The notes below the pieces were generated by a model. The model did no database searches. It was not told where the DNA came from and saw only the letters and a list, made by a program, of their open reading frames with translations. Of a DNA stretch of 34,675 bases, positions 22,182 through 29,158 are shown one piece after another. The DNA is from a virus. Position 1 is the stretch's first letter. Every line of letters starts with the position of its first letter. The position numbers were made by a program, and so were the translations under genes. Location of the stretch: IMG/VR virus record IMGVR_UViG_3300033153_004925, positions 1-34,675 of that record; one strand, written 5' to 3'.

Positions 22182-24293
22182 ATGGTACAAGAATATTTAT
22201 CTCCAGGTGCGTATGGACAAGAGATAACACCCGCGACTTTGTCGGCGGGATTATCCCCTTCAATATGCGGAATGGTGGGCTGGACAACAAAAGGTCCGGC
22301 TAATACCGCTATTCGTGTCCGAGGCGTTGAGGAATTCAGACGCCGGTTCGGAGACTTAAACAATGTCGGTACTGTTGCAATCTGTTCACGGGCATTCTTT
22401 GGCAACGGCGGGCAAGATCTTGTCGTTGTGAGAGTAACCCCGGCAGACGCAGTCTCGGCGGCTGTTGATGTCGATGCGCCAGCTAAGTGGACTTTTACAG
22501 CTAAGGGCGCAGGTGTTTGGGGCAATGACCTTGCTGTTCTTGTTCGGGGTAATAACAATTATCTTGATAGGACAGGGGCCGCAGAAACCTATACAAGATT
22601 TGACGTTCTTGTTCTTCAGCCCTTTGACTTTGACGCGACTATTGAAGTTGCTTCGGAAGTTTACGAAGCCGTTCAATTTACAGATTCTACAGGTGCAAGC
22701 TATTTCCCCAATGTTATTGACGACGACAGAGCTTCATCTCAGCTTCTCGACGTGTTAGTTGGTCTTGGTGGTAACCCTGCCGCACTCGCCGGAACAAATA
22801 TTGCCGGAGTAAGTGTTGGAACAGGTCCAGGCGCGAATTATACAGGCACATTCGCTGCACTTCCGATTCTTGATTTAACAGTTGTAATATCTGCGAATTT
22901 AGCCGCCCCTTTCGTGTCAGGCCCGACCATTATTCATACCGACGTTGGCGGGCTTACTCATGATCTTTCCACGACTCCTATTACAACTGCCCTACCGCTT
23001 CTTCCAGGCGCAACAACTATTGACGTGGATATTGGTGCTGGCCCTGTCACACAAACCGACGATGGCGTGGGGAACTTTCCTGTTTCCCCTGAGCTTCCTG
23101 CCGGTGGAACTGTTAATTACGTAACAGGCGCTCTCACTGGAGTAACAGCCGCGCTTTTGGCTGCTTCGACGATTTCTGAGACCCATAACCAAGCTGCCGG
23201 TGTTGCTTTAGACGATGGGCTTGGGAATCTTATTGGTACCGTTGACCCTAGTGGTACAAATACGATCAATTATACAACCGGCGCATTTGACGTTACATTC
23301 TTGCCAGTTATCGGCGCAGTGCCAGTCATAGCAAGTTATCGTCAGCAACCGACTCAGGTAAGATTTGATCTTGCAGGTGGGACAGACGGAACCAGTGTTG
23401 GCCGCAGTGTTGTTTCTGCGCCTGCTTTAGAAGCTTCCAAGCTTGGTATCTATGCGTTTGACTCGTTCGAGGAACCATTGAATGTTGTTGTCCCCGATTT
23501 TGAGGGTAGCACGTCAGTTCAAGCGGATTTGATTACCTTCGCGAAAGCTCGCCAGGATCGTTATTTGATCTTAGGTATGAGTAACGCCGCTACTGTTGCC
23601 GAGACTGTTCAATATGTTCTCGTAACCCAGGCTGGGGTTTTTGACGAGGCTATCGCTTCGTTTTATTACCCCAATGTTCGTTATGTTCGCGAGGATACGG
23701 ATGTCGTGCAGACGGTGCCTGTGACAGCTTTTGTTGCGGGCGTTTATGCTCGTACTGCTGAAATCAAAAACATAGGTAAGTCGCCCGCTGGTATCGAAGA
23801 CGGAGCGGTAGCCGGTCCTGGTGTTGTTGGTCCAGAACTAGACTTGGATTTATCGGCGCGAGATACTCTTTACCAAGCGCGAATAAATCCTGTTTATAGG
23901 TCTCTAGCAACAGGATACGCGGTTTGGGGCGACAGGACGCTTTCTCTTGAGCTACGTTGGCGTAATGCTAACTCTCGATTGTTGCATAACTTCCTGATGT
24001 TCCGAATTCAGCGTCTTTTGTCTGCGCAAGTATTTGAGAGTAATGGGCCAGGACTTTGGGCTTTGATTCAACAGTCAATCTCAGGGTTTATGACTTCGTT
24101 GTTTGAACTTGGTTACTTTTCTGGTCTATCAGCGTCCCAGGCGTACTTCGTGCGTTGCGATGACACCAATAACAACTCCTCGACAATATCAGCGCGGCAA
24201 GTTTATGTGGATATTGGGTTTGCGCCAAACACGCCTGCCGAATTTATTATCTTCCGTTTACAGCAACCTGTGACAACTGGCACTGTTGTATAA
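22182..24293 (+). CDS. Tail sheath protein (T4 gp18-like) with an inserted beta module
   Basis: This is the contractile sheath subunit. The start is ATG 22182 with AAGGAGG. The N-terminus EYLSPGAYGQEITPATLSAG, SICGMVGWTTKGPANTAIRV and the FRRRFGDLNN...FFGNGGQDLVVVRV pattern are hallmark sheath features. The C-terminal domain has GYAVWGDRTLSLELRWRNAN, followed by SRLLHNFLMFRIQ and the closing VDIGFAPNTPAEFIIFRLQQ. Residues about 200-395 are a beta-rich insertion containing DDGLGNLIGT...TINYTTGAFDVTFLPVIGAV...ASYR, nearly the same as the module in the major capsid protein, plus a degenerate copy at about 293-337 (VNYVTGALTGV). The length (703 aa) is in the family range. Confidence 0.93.
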   Translation: MVQEYLSPGAYGQEITPATLSAGLSPSICGMVGWTTKGPANTAIRVRGVEEFRRRFGDLNNVGTVAICSRAFFGNGGQDLVVVRVTPADAVSAAVDVDAPAKWTFTAKGAGVWGNDLAVLVRGNNNYLDRTGAAETYTRFDVLVLQPFDFDATIEVASEVYEAVQFTDSTGASYFPNVIDDDRASSQLLDVLVGLGGNPAALAGTNIAGVSVGTGPGANYTGTFAALPILDLTVVISANLAAPFVSGPTIIHTDVGGLTHDLSTTPITTALPLLPGATTIDVDIGAGPVTQTDDGVGNFPVSPELPAGGTVNYVTGALTGVTAALLAASTISETHNQAAGVALDDGLGNLIGTVDPSGTNTINYTTGAFDVTFLPVIGAVPVIASYRQQPTQVRFDLAGGTDGTSVGRSVVSAPALEASKLGIYAFDSFEEPLNVVVPDFEGSTSVQADLITFAKARQDRYLILGMSNAATVAETVQYVLVTQAGVFDEAIASFYYPNVRYVREDTDVVQTVPVTAFVAGVYARTAEIKNIGKSPAGIEDGAVAGPGVVGPELDLDLSARDTLYQARINPVYRSLATGYAVWGDRTLSLELRWRNANSRLLHNFLMFRIQRLLSAQVFESNGPGLWALIQQSISGFMTSLFELGYFSGLSASQAYFVRCDDTNNNSSTISARQVYVDIGFAPNTPAEFIIFRLQQPVTTGTVV

Positions 24294-24312
24294 TTTAATA
24301 AGGAGGTGAGGC

Positions 24313-24834
24313 ATGGCCCGCTCGATTAATACCGACCCGTTTCAAAACTTTCGCTTTCATTTACTTGAAGCACCGGGGCAAGACGGGAAAACTTTCCTTG
24401 ATAAAGCTGCTGGCTTTATGTCCATCAATGTCCCTGAACTTACGCTTGAAATGGCTGAGTATAAGACTGGTATTGATAAGTTTAAGAAGAAGTATCCCGG
24501 CCCCCCTTCAGTTGCGGATGTAACCTTAACTCAAGGCATCTTTAAGGGGGATTCCCCTCTTTACCAGTGGGTTCTTCGAGTTATCGCAGGCGGGCGAGAT
24601 TATCGCCGTGACCTGATGGTCTATCATTATCATATTCAAGATAAGTTTGATATTACCCAGAAGCCAAGTCGTATTATTATGCTTAGAGAAGCTTGGCCCA
24701 TGAGTATAAAACCAAACCCTGACTTCGAGGCCAATTCTGCTGATGTCTCTATCGCTGACTTTACCCTCACCATAGAGCAGTTTGAGATTATAAATACTGC
24801 ATTCGCTGAAGATATAAGCAGTTTTAACTTCTAA
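24313..24834 (+). CDS. Tail tube protein (T4 gp19-like), copy 1
   Basis: The start is ATG 24313 with a strong AAGGAGGTG RBS. The 173-aa protein MARSINTDPFQNFRFHLLEA has the gp19-like tail tube pattern: DP-x-x-x-FRF near the N-terminus, MAEYKTGIDKFKKKYPGPPS, VADVTLTQGIFKGDSPLYQW, and EAWPMSIKPNPDFEANSADV with SIADFTLTIEQFEI at the end. Tube subunits polymerise inside the sheath and conduct DNA. It is immediately followed by a paralogue. Confidence 0.88.
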   Translation: MARSINTDPFQNFRFHLLEAPGQDGKTFLDKAAGFMSINVPELTLEMAEYKTGIDKFKKKYPGPPSVADVTLTQGIFKGDSPLYQWVLRVIAGGRDYRRDLMVYHYHIQDKFDITQKPSRIIMLREAWPMSIKPNPDFEANSADVSIADFTLTIEQFEIINTAFAEDISSFNF

Positions 24835-24863
24835 GAAAGAACCTGCTTCTTAATGGTGATGTG

Positions 24864-25337
24864 ATGGCACGATCTATTGATACCGATCCTCTAATGGTAG
24901 CCAATTTCGCGTTGATGGAATTGTCGGTTGAATATCAAGATATAACCGAAGGCAATTGGCCCTATCCCCATAAGGTGCCTCTTACGAAAGCTACCGAAGG
25001 CAATTGGCCCTATCCCCATAAGGTGCCTCTTACGAAAGCTTCGACCGGCGACGTGACGATTACTCAAGCCGTTGTCCCTACATCCTCAGATTTTTATGTC
25101 TGGATTTTCCAGACGCTTTGGGGAAGAGGAGCGCCACGTAGACATTTGAGTATTGTTCATCTCGACAGTGGTAAACTTGCATCAGGAAGACAGATTGGTC
25201 TTTATAATTGTATGCCTGTGTCATACACACCCGGATCTGAATTTGACGCTAACAGCGCGGAGGTTTCAATAGAGTCTCTTACTTTTAACGTGGAACGAAT
25301 AGAAATATTAGTAGGCAACCCGATGAGGGTTAGATGA
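24864..25337 (+). CDS. Tail tube-like protein, copy 2, with an internal duplication
   Basis: I chose ATG 24864 (MARSIDTDPLMVANFALMEL) because it aligns with the start of copy 1; a GTG precedes it directly and the RBS is weak. Shared tube features are STGDVTITQAVVPTSSDFYV, then NCMPVSYTPGSEFDANSAEV and SIESLTFNVERIEI. Residues 28-59 hold TEGNWPYPHKVPLTKA repeated twice back to back. Without the duplication it would be about 141 aa, shorter than copy 1. It could be a tail terminator-like or minor tube protein, or a second tube species. It overlaps the next gene by ATGA. Confidence 0.78.
   Translation: MARSIDTDPLMVANFALMELSVEYQDITEGNWPYPHKVPLTKATEGNWPYPHKVPLTKASTGDVTITQAVVPTSSDFYVWIFQTLWGRGAPRRHLSIVHLDSGKLASGRQIGLYNCMPVSYTPGSEFDANSAEVSIESLTFNVERIEILVGNPMRVR
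24945..25040 (+). repeat. Perfect 48-bp in-frame tandem duplication
   Basis: The units 24945-24992 and 24993-25040 are identical in all 48 bases and each encodes TEGNWPYPHKVPLTKA. It falls between the N-terminal strand and the loop before TGDVTITQ, the region matching MAEYKTGIDKFKKKYPG in copy 1. Confidence 0.97.
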
Positions 25338-25867
25338 CTATATTGGGAGTTAAAATTGGGGGCGTCATGGATATACTTTATCTTCTAGCGGGGGCTAAAG
25401 ATTCACCATTAATAACAGAGAGCTTTCTTAAGTGGGTTTGCGGCTTCATGGGTGCTGCAATCGTTGCTTTATTCGCCTATGTACGAGAGATAATCAAAGA
25501 GCAAAAGGCTGACTTTAAGAAGCAGATAGAAGACGCCCCTGATAAGAACAAGAATATTGAAGAGCCTATTCGGGCGCGTTACGTAGAGTTAATAGAAGAT
25601 AAAGAAACAAAGATTGTCGGTATGGAAAAAGAGCTGACAGGATTGCGAGTAGAGCGTCTTCAATTTTTGCAATCTCAAATAGAAGACGCAAAACTCCAAG
25701 AAAAGGGTTTTGCGGAGTTATCTGAAGATTATAATGCACTTGTGACAGATCATATCGAGCCGCTCTTGGCTCAGAGTATTCAAGATAAAGAAAAGCTCGT
25801 TGAAGTTATTAGACGATGCACAGAAGTTCTTGAATATTATAGGAGACGTCGCGAGAGGAGTAATTAA
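25334..25867 (+). CDS. Single-pass membrane protein with coiled coil (177 aa)
   Basis: The start is ATG 25334, overlapping the previous stop; ATG 25367 (MDILYLLAGAKD) with GGGGGCG upstream is an alternative. A hydrophobic segment at about residues 33-50 (WVCGFMGAAIVALFAYV) is followed by a long charged coiled coil (about 52-165). It is an N-terminally anchored protein with a helical cytoplasmic or periplasmic tail. This shape occurs in inner-membrane spanin subunits and in other phage membrane proteins, but no partner gene (lysis lipoprotein or endolysin) is seen nearby, so lysis is only one option. The last base overlaps the next ATG. Confidence 0.65.
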   Translation: MTILGVKIGGVMDILYLLAGAKDSPLITESFLKWVCGFMGAAIVALFAYVREIIKEQKADFKKQIEDAPDKNKNIEEPIRARYVELIEDKETKIVGMEKELTGLRVERLQFLQSQIEDAKLQEKGFAELSEDYNALVTDHIEPLLAQSIQDKEKLVEVIRRCTEVLEYYRRRRERSN

Positions 25868-26058
25868 TGATTGATGATCAAGTAGGTAACAAAAGTATCT
25901 TCTCCGAAACAATGGAGTCACGCAAAGAAAAGCGTAAAGTACTTAGAGACTCTCGCCAACATTGCTTATCTCGATTGAACCGTTATAAATCCCAATCCTC
26001 TAATGGTGTTAATAAGGAAGACGCCAAACCAGAGGAAGAGGACCAACCATCCACTTAG
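25867..26058 (+). CDS. Small charged protein (63 aa)
   Basis: ATG 25867 overlaps the previous stop (TAATG), with GAGAGGAG upstream. The product is hydrophilic and charged (MESRKEKRKVLRDSRQHCLS, EDAKPEEEDQPST) with no domain recognised. Its last 50 bases overlap, tail to tail, the convergent gene on the other strand. It is the last plus-strand gene before the minus-strand island, so it may be a dispensable end-of-operon gene. Confidence 0.55.
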   Translation: MIDDQVGNKSIFSETMESRKEKRKVLRDSRQHCLSRLNRYKSQSSNGVNKEDAKPEEEDQPST

Positions 26059-26845
26059 CTCTCTCCTGCGTGGTCTTCCTAGTTCCTTTTGTCCGAGAAA
26101 TTGGTGTTGTTAGTTTTGGCAAATACTTGTTTACAACTTGTTGCCAGTTTTCTTCAAACCAGTTTTCAAAACCCTCGCGTAAGAAGTCACGCGCCTCCTG
26201 CTGAGTCTTTCGACTTGCATGTGTGGAAGACGTGAGATTGAAGTTCTGCTGTAGGGGATGCTCCCAACTATACAATTCTTTACTTATCCACTCCCAAACA
26301 TGACCCCACTTCACCCGATGAAAAACAGGGTAATGTAGACTACTGTTCATCAGGCCCAAATAAACAGCATGTAGAGGATGGTTTCTTAGTTTATTAATTA
26401 ACCAAACTTCTCGTATTGGGCTGTCTCGTTTTGGGAGATTGCACTCTTCAAACGAACACCTAAAAAGATTTCTATCGTGTGTACCATGTTGACGTAGCGT
26501 TATGCCGCCAACAAAGTCGGGGCGAATTGCCAAACGACTCTGCTCAAATACGTATCTTAGTATTTGGTGAGGGTCGTTAGTAGCCGACGCCCTGTTCCAA
26601 CCCTCCTGGTTGTATACGTTGTCCCACTTCTTCAACTTCTCTTGTCGCTTCTTATTCTCCTTCTTTTTTAACTCGTTTCTTTTCTTCTTTAACGAGTCTT
26701 TCTTTTTGATATCGGCAACGCAAACCCTCTCGACCATCTTCTTGTTCGAGCAAGGAAGGCAAAACTTCCTCGCATCGTTATCTGGTATCCGGTTTGGCGC
26801 TATAATCGTGTTCTTGCACTTTGGACAAGTCCACCTCTTCGCCAT
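26009..26845 (-). CDS. Zinc-ribbon protein of unknown function (278 aa)
   Basis: The start is ATG at 26845 with an AAGGAG RBS. Two CxxC pairs (C7/C10 in WTCPKC and C29/C32 in FCLPC) form an N-terminal zinc ribbon. It is followed by a lysine-rich coiled-coil stretch (KKKDSLKKKRNELKKKENKK) and a C-terminal domain with conserved-looking IREVWLINKLRNHPLHAVYL, YPVFHRVKWGHVWEWISKEL and SWEHPLQQNF. I do not recognise the family. A mobile endonuclease with a zinc-ribbon head is conceivable, given the antisense position inside the tail operon, but no HNH, GIY-YIG or LAGLIDADG motif is visible. It lies downstream of the ParB-like gene. Confidence 0.68.
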   Translation of the reverse strand: MAKRWTCPKCKNTIIAPNRIPDNDARKFCLPCSNKKMVERVCVADIKKKDSLKKKRNELKKKENKKRQEKLKKWDNVYNQEGWNRASATNDPHQILRYVFEQSRLAIRPDFVGGITLRQHGTHDRNLFRCSFEECNLPKRDSPIREVWLINKLRNHPLHAVYLGLMNSSLHYPVFHRVKWGHVWEWISKELYSWEHPLQQNFNLTSSTHASRKTQQEARDFLREGFENWFEENWQQVVNKYLPKLTTPISRTKGTRKTTQERAKWMVGPLPLVWRLPY

Positions 26846-26882
26846 AACAATCTCCTTGTGTTAAGTGTATACAAGCGGAAAG

Positions 26883-26912
26883 CCCCCGTCACCCATGCTG
26901 ACGAGGGATTCC
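26883..26912 (-). terminator. Hairpin between the ParB-like and zinc-ribbon genes
   Basis: On the minus strand CCCTCGTCA and TGACGGGGG pair (26883-26907 in plus coordinates, nine pairs with one G-U) and are followed by CTTTCC. The weak T run suggests an attenuator or processing site rather than a strong terminator. Confidence 0.45.
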
Positions 26913-26929
26913 TGAGCCGTGGCATGGCT

Positions 26930-27895
26930 TTATTTCTTGACCATACCTTGCCATGGTTTTTCTGAGTAAGTTTCGTCATACCACCTATGAAGACTGTCAA
27001 TTAATTCAATACGTAATAATGACGCCCCTTTGAAATCCTTCTGATTGTGACGACTACGAATGATAGAAATCTTTTTATTTGATAAAGAAGAAATGATCCC
27101 AGTAGTAGCGGCCAAATAACTTTTTCTTGACCATTTATTATTTAACGGGCTTGACTTTGCAGTACGCCCACCTTTGTTTCTGAGAAACCTAAACAAAGCT
27201 CTAAGAGGGTCTTTTTTGTCGTCCCATTCCAGGTTAGACAAACGATATACAAGCTGGTCTATCTCGTCTCTGCCATAAATCAAGGCTGCTGTAACGAATG
27301 CTGCTACCCAACCGCCTGAAAAAACTCCCCTGAAATCTGCTACGCTAAACGCCTTAACATAAGACGTCATTAATTCTTCGTTATCAATTATGAATTTAGC
27401 GACTTCAGGATCGCGAATTTGCATCTGGTAACCAGCAGCATGAGCGGCTTTAGGACCAAATAAAGTAAACCTTGATACAGTCACCAATTTATTGGCATAG
27501 CGGCCATGCGAATTACTGTCTAAGGTATAGACGTCTTTCGTAGTTCTCTTATTGGTGAGGTCAATAAAAGGCTGGTTTACACGCGGATTATTTCGCGTTA
27601 CCATCAACTCTTGAGGGATGCCCGATTTAACAATTGCAGTTAATCGATGCTGACCATCAATAAGGATATTGTCTTCGTTAAAGATAATACCTTGGGGTGT
27701 GAGATGCCATTTGTTGCTACTCATATCCTGAACCATATGAGAAATTGACGATTTTCTCAAAGCTCGATTTTTCCCCATTTTATCGAGTTCGTATTGTGCT
27801 AATTCAGGATCGAATATCTGTAAGCTAATAGTCCAAGGCCCAAGCAGGACAGGGCCGTTGTTTCTATAACGTCTGGGTTCTTTTTTCTTTCGCAT
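26930..27895 (-). CDS. ParB-like/DGQHR-domain protein (321 aa)
   Basis: The start is ATG at 27895 with AAGGAG upstream. Residues about 60-110 contain MSSNKWHLTPQGIIFNEDNI, then LIDGQHRLTAIVKSGIPQEL, the signature (liDGQHRltA) of ParB/Srx-like nuclease-fold domains found widely in phages and in DNA modification systems. It continues with NNPRVNQPFIDLTNKRTTKD. The remainder is helical and basic. Members bind or hydrolyse nucleotides or DNA in some studied cases, but the activity here is unknown. It heads the - strand pair with the zinc-ribbon gene and has its own leader region. Confidence 0.8.
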   Translation of the reverse strand: MRKKKEPRRYRNNGPVLLGPWTISLQIFDPELAQYELDKMGKNRALRKSSISHMVQDMSSNKWHLTPQGIIFNEDNILIDGQHRLTAIVKSGIPQELMVTRNNPRVNQPFIDLTNKRTTKDVYTLDSNSHGRYANKLVTVSRFTLFGPKAAHAAGYQMQIRDPEVAKFIIDNEELMTSYVKAFSVADFRGVFSGGWVAAFVTAALIYGRDEIDQLVYRLSNLEWDDKKDPLRALFRFLRNKGGRTAKSSPLNNKWSRKSYLAATTGIISSLSNKKISIIRSRHNQKDFKGASLLRIELIDSLHRWYDETYSEKPWQGMVKK

Positions 27896-28088
27896 TACAA
27901 TCTCCTTAAATAATGGTCTTCATAGCGTTATACCGCCACCGATCATAGAGCGGCGACGAAAAATAAAAAAGTTTTCTATGGTGAGGGGTGGGGCCGAAAA
28001 AATTTCAGCCCCGCCGAGCTTCGCGTCAACGATAATCGCTGTCGCGAGGCTTCAGCAGAGCTTTGACGGCGCGTAGGTCATACCCGCC
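27896..28088 (-). promoter_or_regulatory. Leader region of the ParB-like gene with a long hairpin
   Basis: This 193-bp gap has no supported gene. It contains a near-perfect 10-bp hairpin, GGGGCCGAAA/TTTCAGCCCC (27991-28013), with one G-U pair and a short loop. Between it and the gene, on the minus strand, TATGAT and GTATAACG are possible -10 sites. A short frame starting MTYAPSKLC resembles the start of the small gene at 30801 and may be a remnant. Confidence 0.4.
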
Positions 28089-28256
28089 TCAATCAAACGA
28101 TTTAGTCCAAGCGAAGAAAGTTTTTCGTGCTTCAGACTTAGAAAGTCCAAACTCCCGCTGTAACTCGCGAGGAGCGCCCATCATGTTCATTTCTCCGCTG
28201 TCTCTCAGTTCCTTTAAGAACCGAAAAATTTCTACTTGATCAACATCTTCATTCAT
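28089..28256 (-). CDS. Small conserved phage protein (55 aa)
   Basis: It starts at ATG 28256, overlapping the upstream stop by ATGA and preceded by GGAG. The 55-residue product MNEDVDQVEIFRFLKELRDS, then GEMNMMGAPRELQREFGLSK, SEARKTFFAWTKSF, belongs by pattern to a common tiny phage family (LRDSG-x-x-NM-x-GA, then EFGL-x-x-x-EAR, then W-x-x-SF). It looks like a helix-turn-helix-sized domain. The function is unknown. It is the last gene of the small-gene cluster. Confidence 0.75.
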   Translation of the reverse strand: MNEDVDQVEIFRFLKELRDSGEMNMMGAPRELQREFGLSKSEARKTFFAWTKSFD

Positions 28257-28450
28257 CTTAATCTCCTATAAACGTGATCCATTTCTGAATCATCCTCGCT
28301 ACCAACCTCAGGACAGCCCTGTGGGAACCAAAGCTCAATCCCTTCCCCTCCGCGCCATGTTGCGCTTGCTTGGAAAAAGGACCACCGACCCCCTCGGTTT
28401 TCGTCGATGATGTCCCAAGCTTCTCTTAATGTTAAATCCTCTAGTTTCAT
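28253..28450 (-). CDS. Small hypothetical protein (65 aa)
   Basis: The start is ATG 28450 with AGGAGAG upstream, following a hairpin-plus-box junction. The product MKLEDLTLREAWDIIDENRG...WFPQGCPEVGSEDDSEMDHV is acidic, with an N-terminal helix and several tryptophans. The family is not recognised. It overlaps the next gene by ATGA, so the two form the only coupled pair in this small-gene cluster. Confidence 0.68.
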   Translation of the reverse strand: MKLEDLTLREAWDIIDENRGGRWSFFQASATWRGGEGIELWFPQGCPEVGSEDDSEMDHVYRRLR

Positions 28451-28459
28451 TTTTCTCTC

Positions 28460-28624
28460 CTAATTTAATTGAACTAACATCGCTGAAAAGCCCCCTTTAC
28501 GGGGGTCTTTCCGCCGACAACGCATTTTACTGCGCTGCCGCTTTGATACGCTGCGATCCCAGGATTTACCCTTGCGGTGCCTGAGAGCGCCTGCGAGCTT
28601 TGCTTTCGCACGTTTCTTATCCAT
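28460..28624 (-). CDS. Very basic small protein whose end overlaps the terminator (54 aa)
   Basis: It starts at ATG 28624 with AAGAGGAG upstream. The product MDKKRAKAKLAGALRHRKGK, then SWDRSVSKRQRSKMRCRRKD, PRKGGFSAMLVQLN is over one third K/R. The last 15 codons are encoded by the terminator hairpin and the GATGTTA-type box of the junction, and the stop lies just before the next RBS. Either the natural end has been lost and the frame runs on through the junction, or the junction doubles as coding sequence. A nucleic-acid-binding role is likely from charge alone. Confidence 0.6.
   Translation of the reverse strand: MDKKRAKAKLAGALRHRKGKSWDRSVSKRQRSKMRCRRKDPRKGGFSAMLVQLN
28467..28507 (-). terminator. 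Hairpin terminator plus box
   Basis: On the minus strand a CCCCC-GTAAA-GGGGG hairpin (28491-28505) followed by CTTTTC is next to the box GATGTTAGTTCAATT (28481-28467), then AAATTAGGAGAG for the gene starting at 28450. Confidence 0.65.
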
Positions 28625-28655
28625 CTTAATCTCCTCTTGTGTAATAGTGAATCGT

Positions 28656-28757
28656 CAAGAGGCGGGGGAATCGAACCCCCATGACTCCTCTCTAGCGGTC
28701 TTCTCTGGTCAAAGCTGAAGCTACAGAGCATTTTCCGTTTCGAGATGTCTCCTCTCG
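28656..28757 (-). ncRNA. Structured RNA candidate with a tRNA T-arm-like hairpin
   Basis: This unit sits between a hairpin junction and the RBS of the gene at 28624 and has no convincing ORF. On the minus strand it holds a 5-bp hairpin CGAGA/TCTCG, a CTCTG/CAGAG stem, and a perfect T-arm-like hairpin GGGGGTTCGATTCCCCC (28680-28664) followed by GCCTCTT. The 5' CGAGAGG can pair with the 3' CCTCTTG, closing the unit like an acceptor stem. No canonical 7-base anticodon loop or normal D-arm could be drawn, so I do not call a tRNA. A decayed tRNA, a tRNA mimic or an unrelated regulatory RNA are the options. Confidence 0.3.
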
Positions 28758-28767
28758 CATCGGCTTA

Positions 28768-28783
28768 AAGCCCCGTAGGGCTT
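28768..28783 (-). terminator. Hairpin terminator (box lost)
   Basis: AAGCCC-TACG-GGGCTT on the minus strand, followed by TAAGCCGATG. The GATG is retained, but the TTAATTCAATT part is replaced by the start of the structured RNA candidate. Confidence 0.55.
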
Positions 28784-29088
28784 CAAGGGTCAACTAACCG
28801 ATCAACATAATTAGAATATTTGTGACTTGAATAATGATTTGTTTTACCCCCGAAACCGAAGGGGGGCAACTCCCCTTTGAGCAGTCTCAAAAGATCGTCA
28901 GCGGCCCTCACGCCGGGGTCACTGCGAGCGTGGCCCATGTTTATAAGACATACTATGTCATTCTCCAGAACCTCGATACGACGCTCCAGAACCTCAGAGC
29001 CAGTCGTATGCTTTGTGAAAGGCGTACCCCCTTCAAGGGTAGCCAACCATCCAGCCAACTCGCGAAAGTATTCCATATCTTTCCACAT
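28783..29088 (-). CDS. Small hypothetical protein (101 aa)
   Basis: The start is ATG 29088 with AGGAAA upstream; MEYF four codons later is an alternative. The product MWKDMEYFRELAGWLATLEG...EVLERRIEVLENDIVCLINM...AADDLLRLLKGELPPFGFGG is helical, with a likely coiled coil in the middle. No known family is recognised. It ends at the next hairpin. Confidence 0.62.
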   Translation of the reverse strand: MWKDMEYFRELAGWLATLEGGTPFTKHTTGSEVLERRIEVLENDIVCLINMGHARSDPGVRAADDLLRLLKGELPPFGFGGKTNHYSSHKYSNYVDRLVDP

Positions 29089-29108
29089 TTTTAATTTCCT
29101 CTTGTTTG

Positions 29109-29146
29109 AATTGAAGTAACATCGCGGAAAAGCCCCCGAAGGGGCT
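29109..29146 (-). terminator. Hairpin terminator plus box
   Basis: The minus strand reads AGCCCC-TTCG-GGGGCT (29146-29131), the same stem and tetraloop as at 775 on the plus strand, then TTTTCCGC and the box GATGTTACTTCAATT (29123-29109), then the RBS of the gene at 29088. Confidence 0.7.
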
Positions 29147-29158
29147 ATTCTCGATCTC

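Noticed and set aside
22112-22558. Minus-strand open frame opposite the sheath N-terminus
   Set aside because: Shadow of the tail sheath gene; low-complexity A/T/R/P composition.
28656-28757. A functional tRNA gene
   Set aside because: The T-arm is perfect, but I could not draw a 7-base anticodon loop with a 5-bp stem or a normal D-arm; position 8 is not T.
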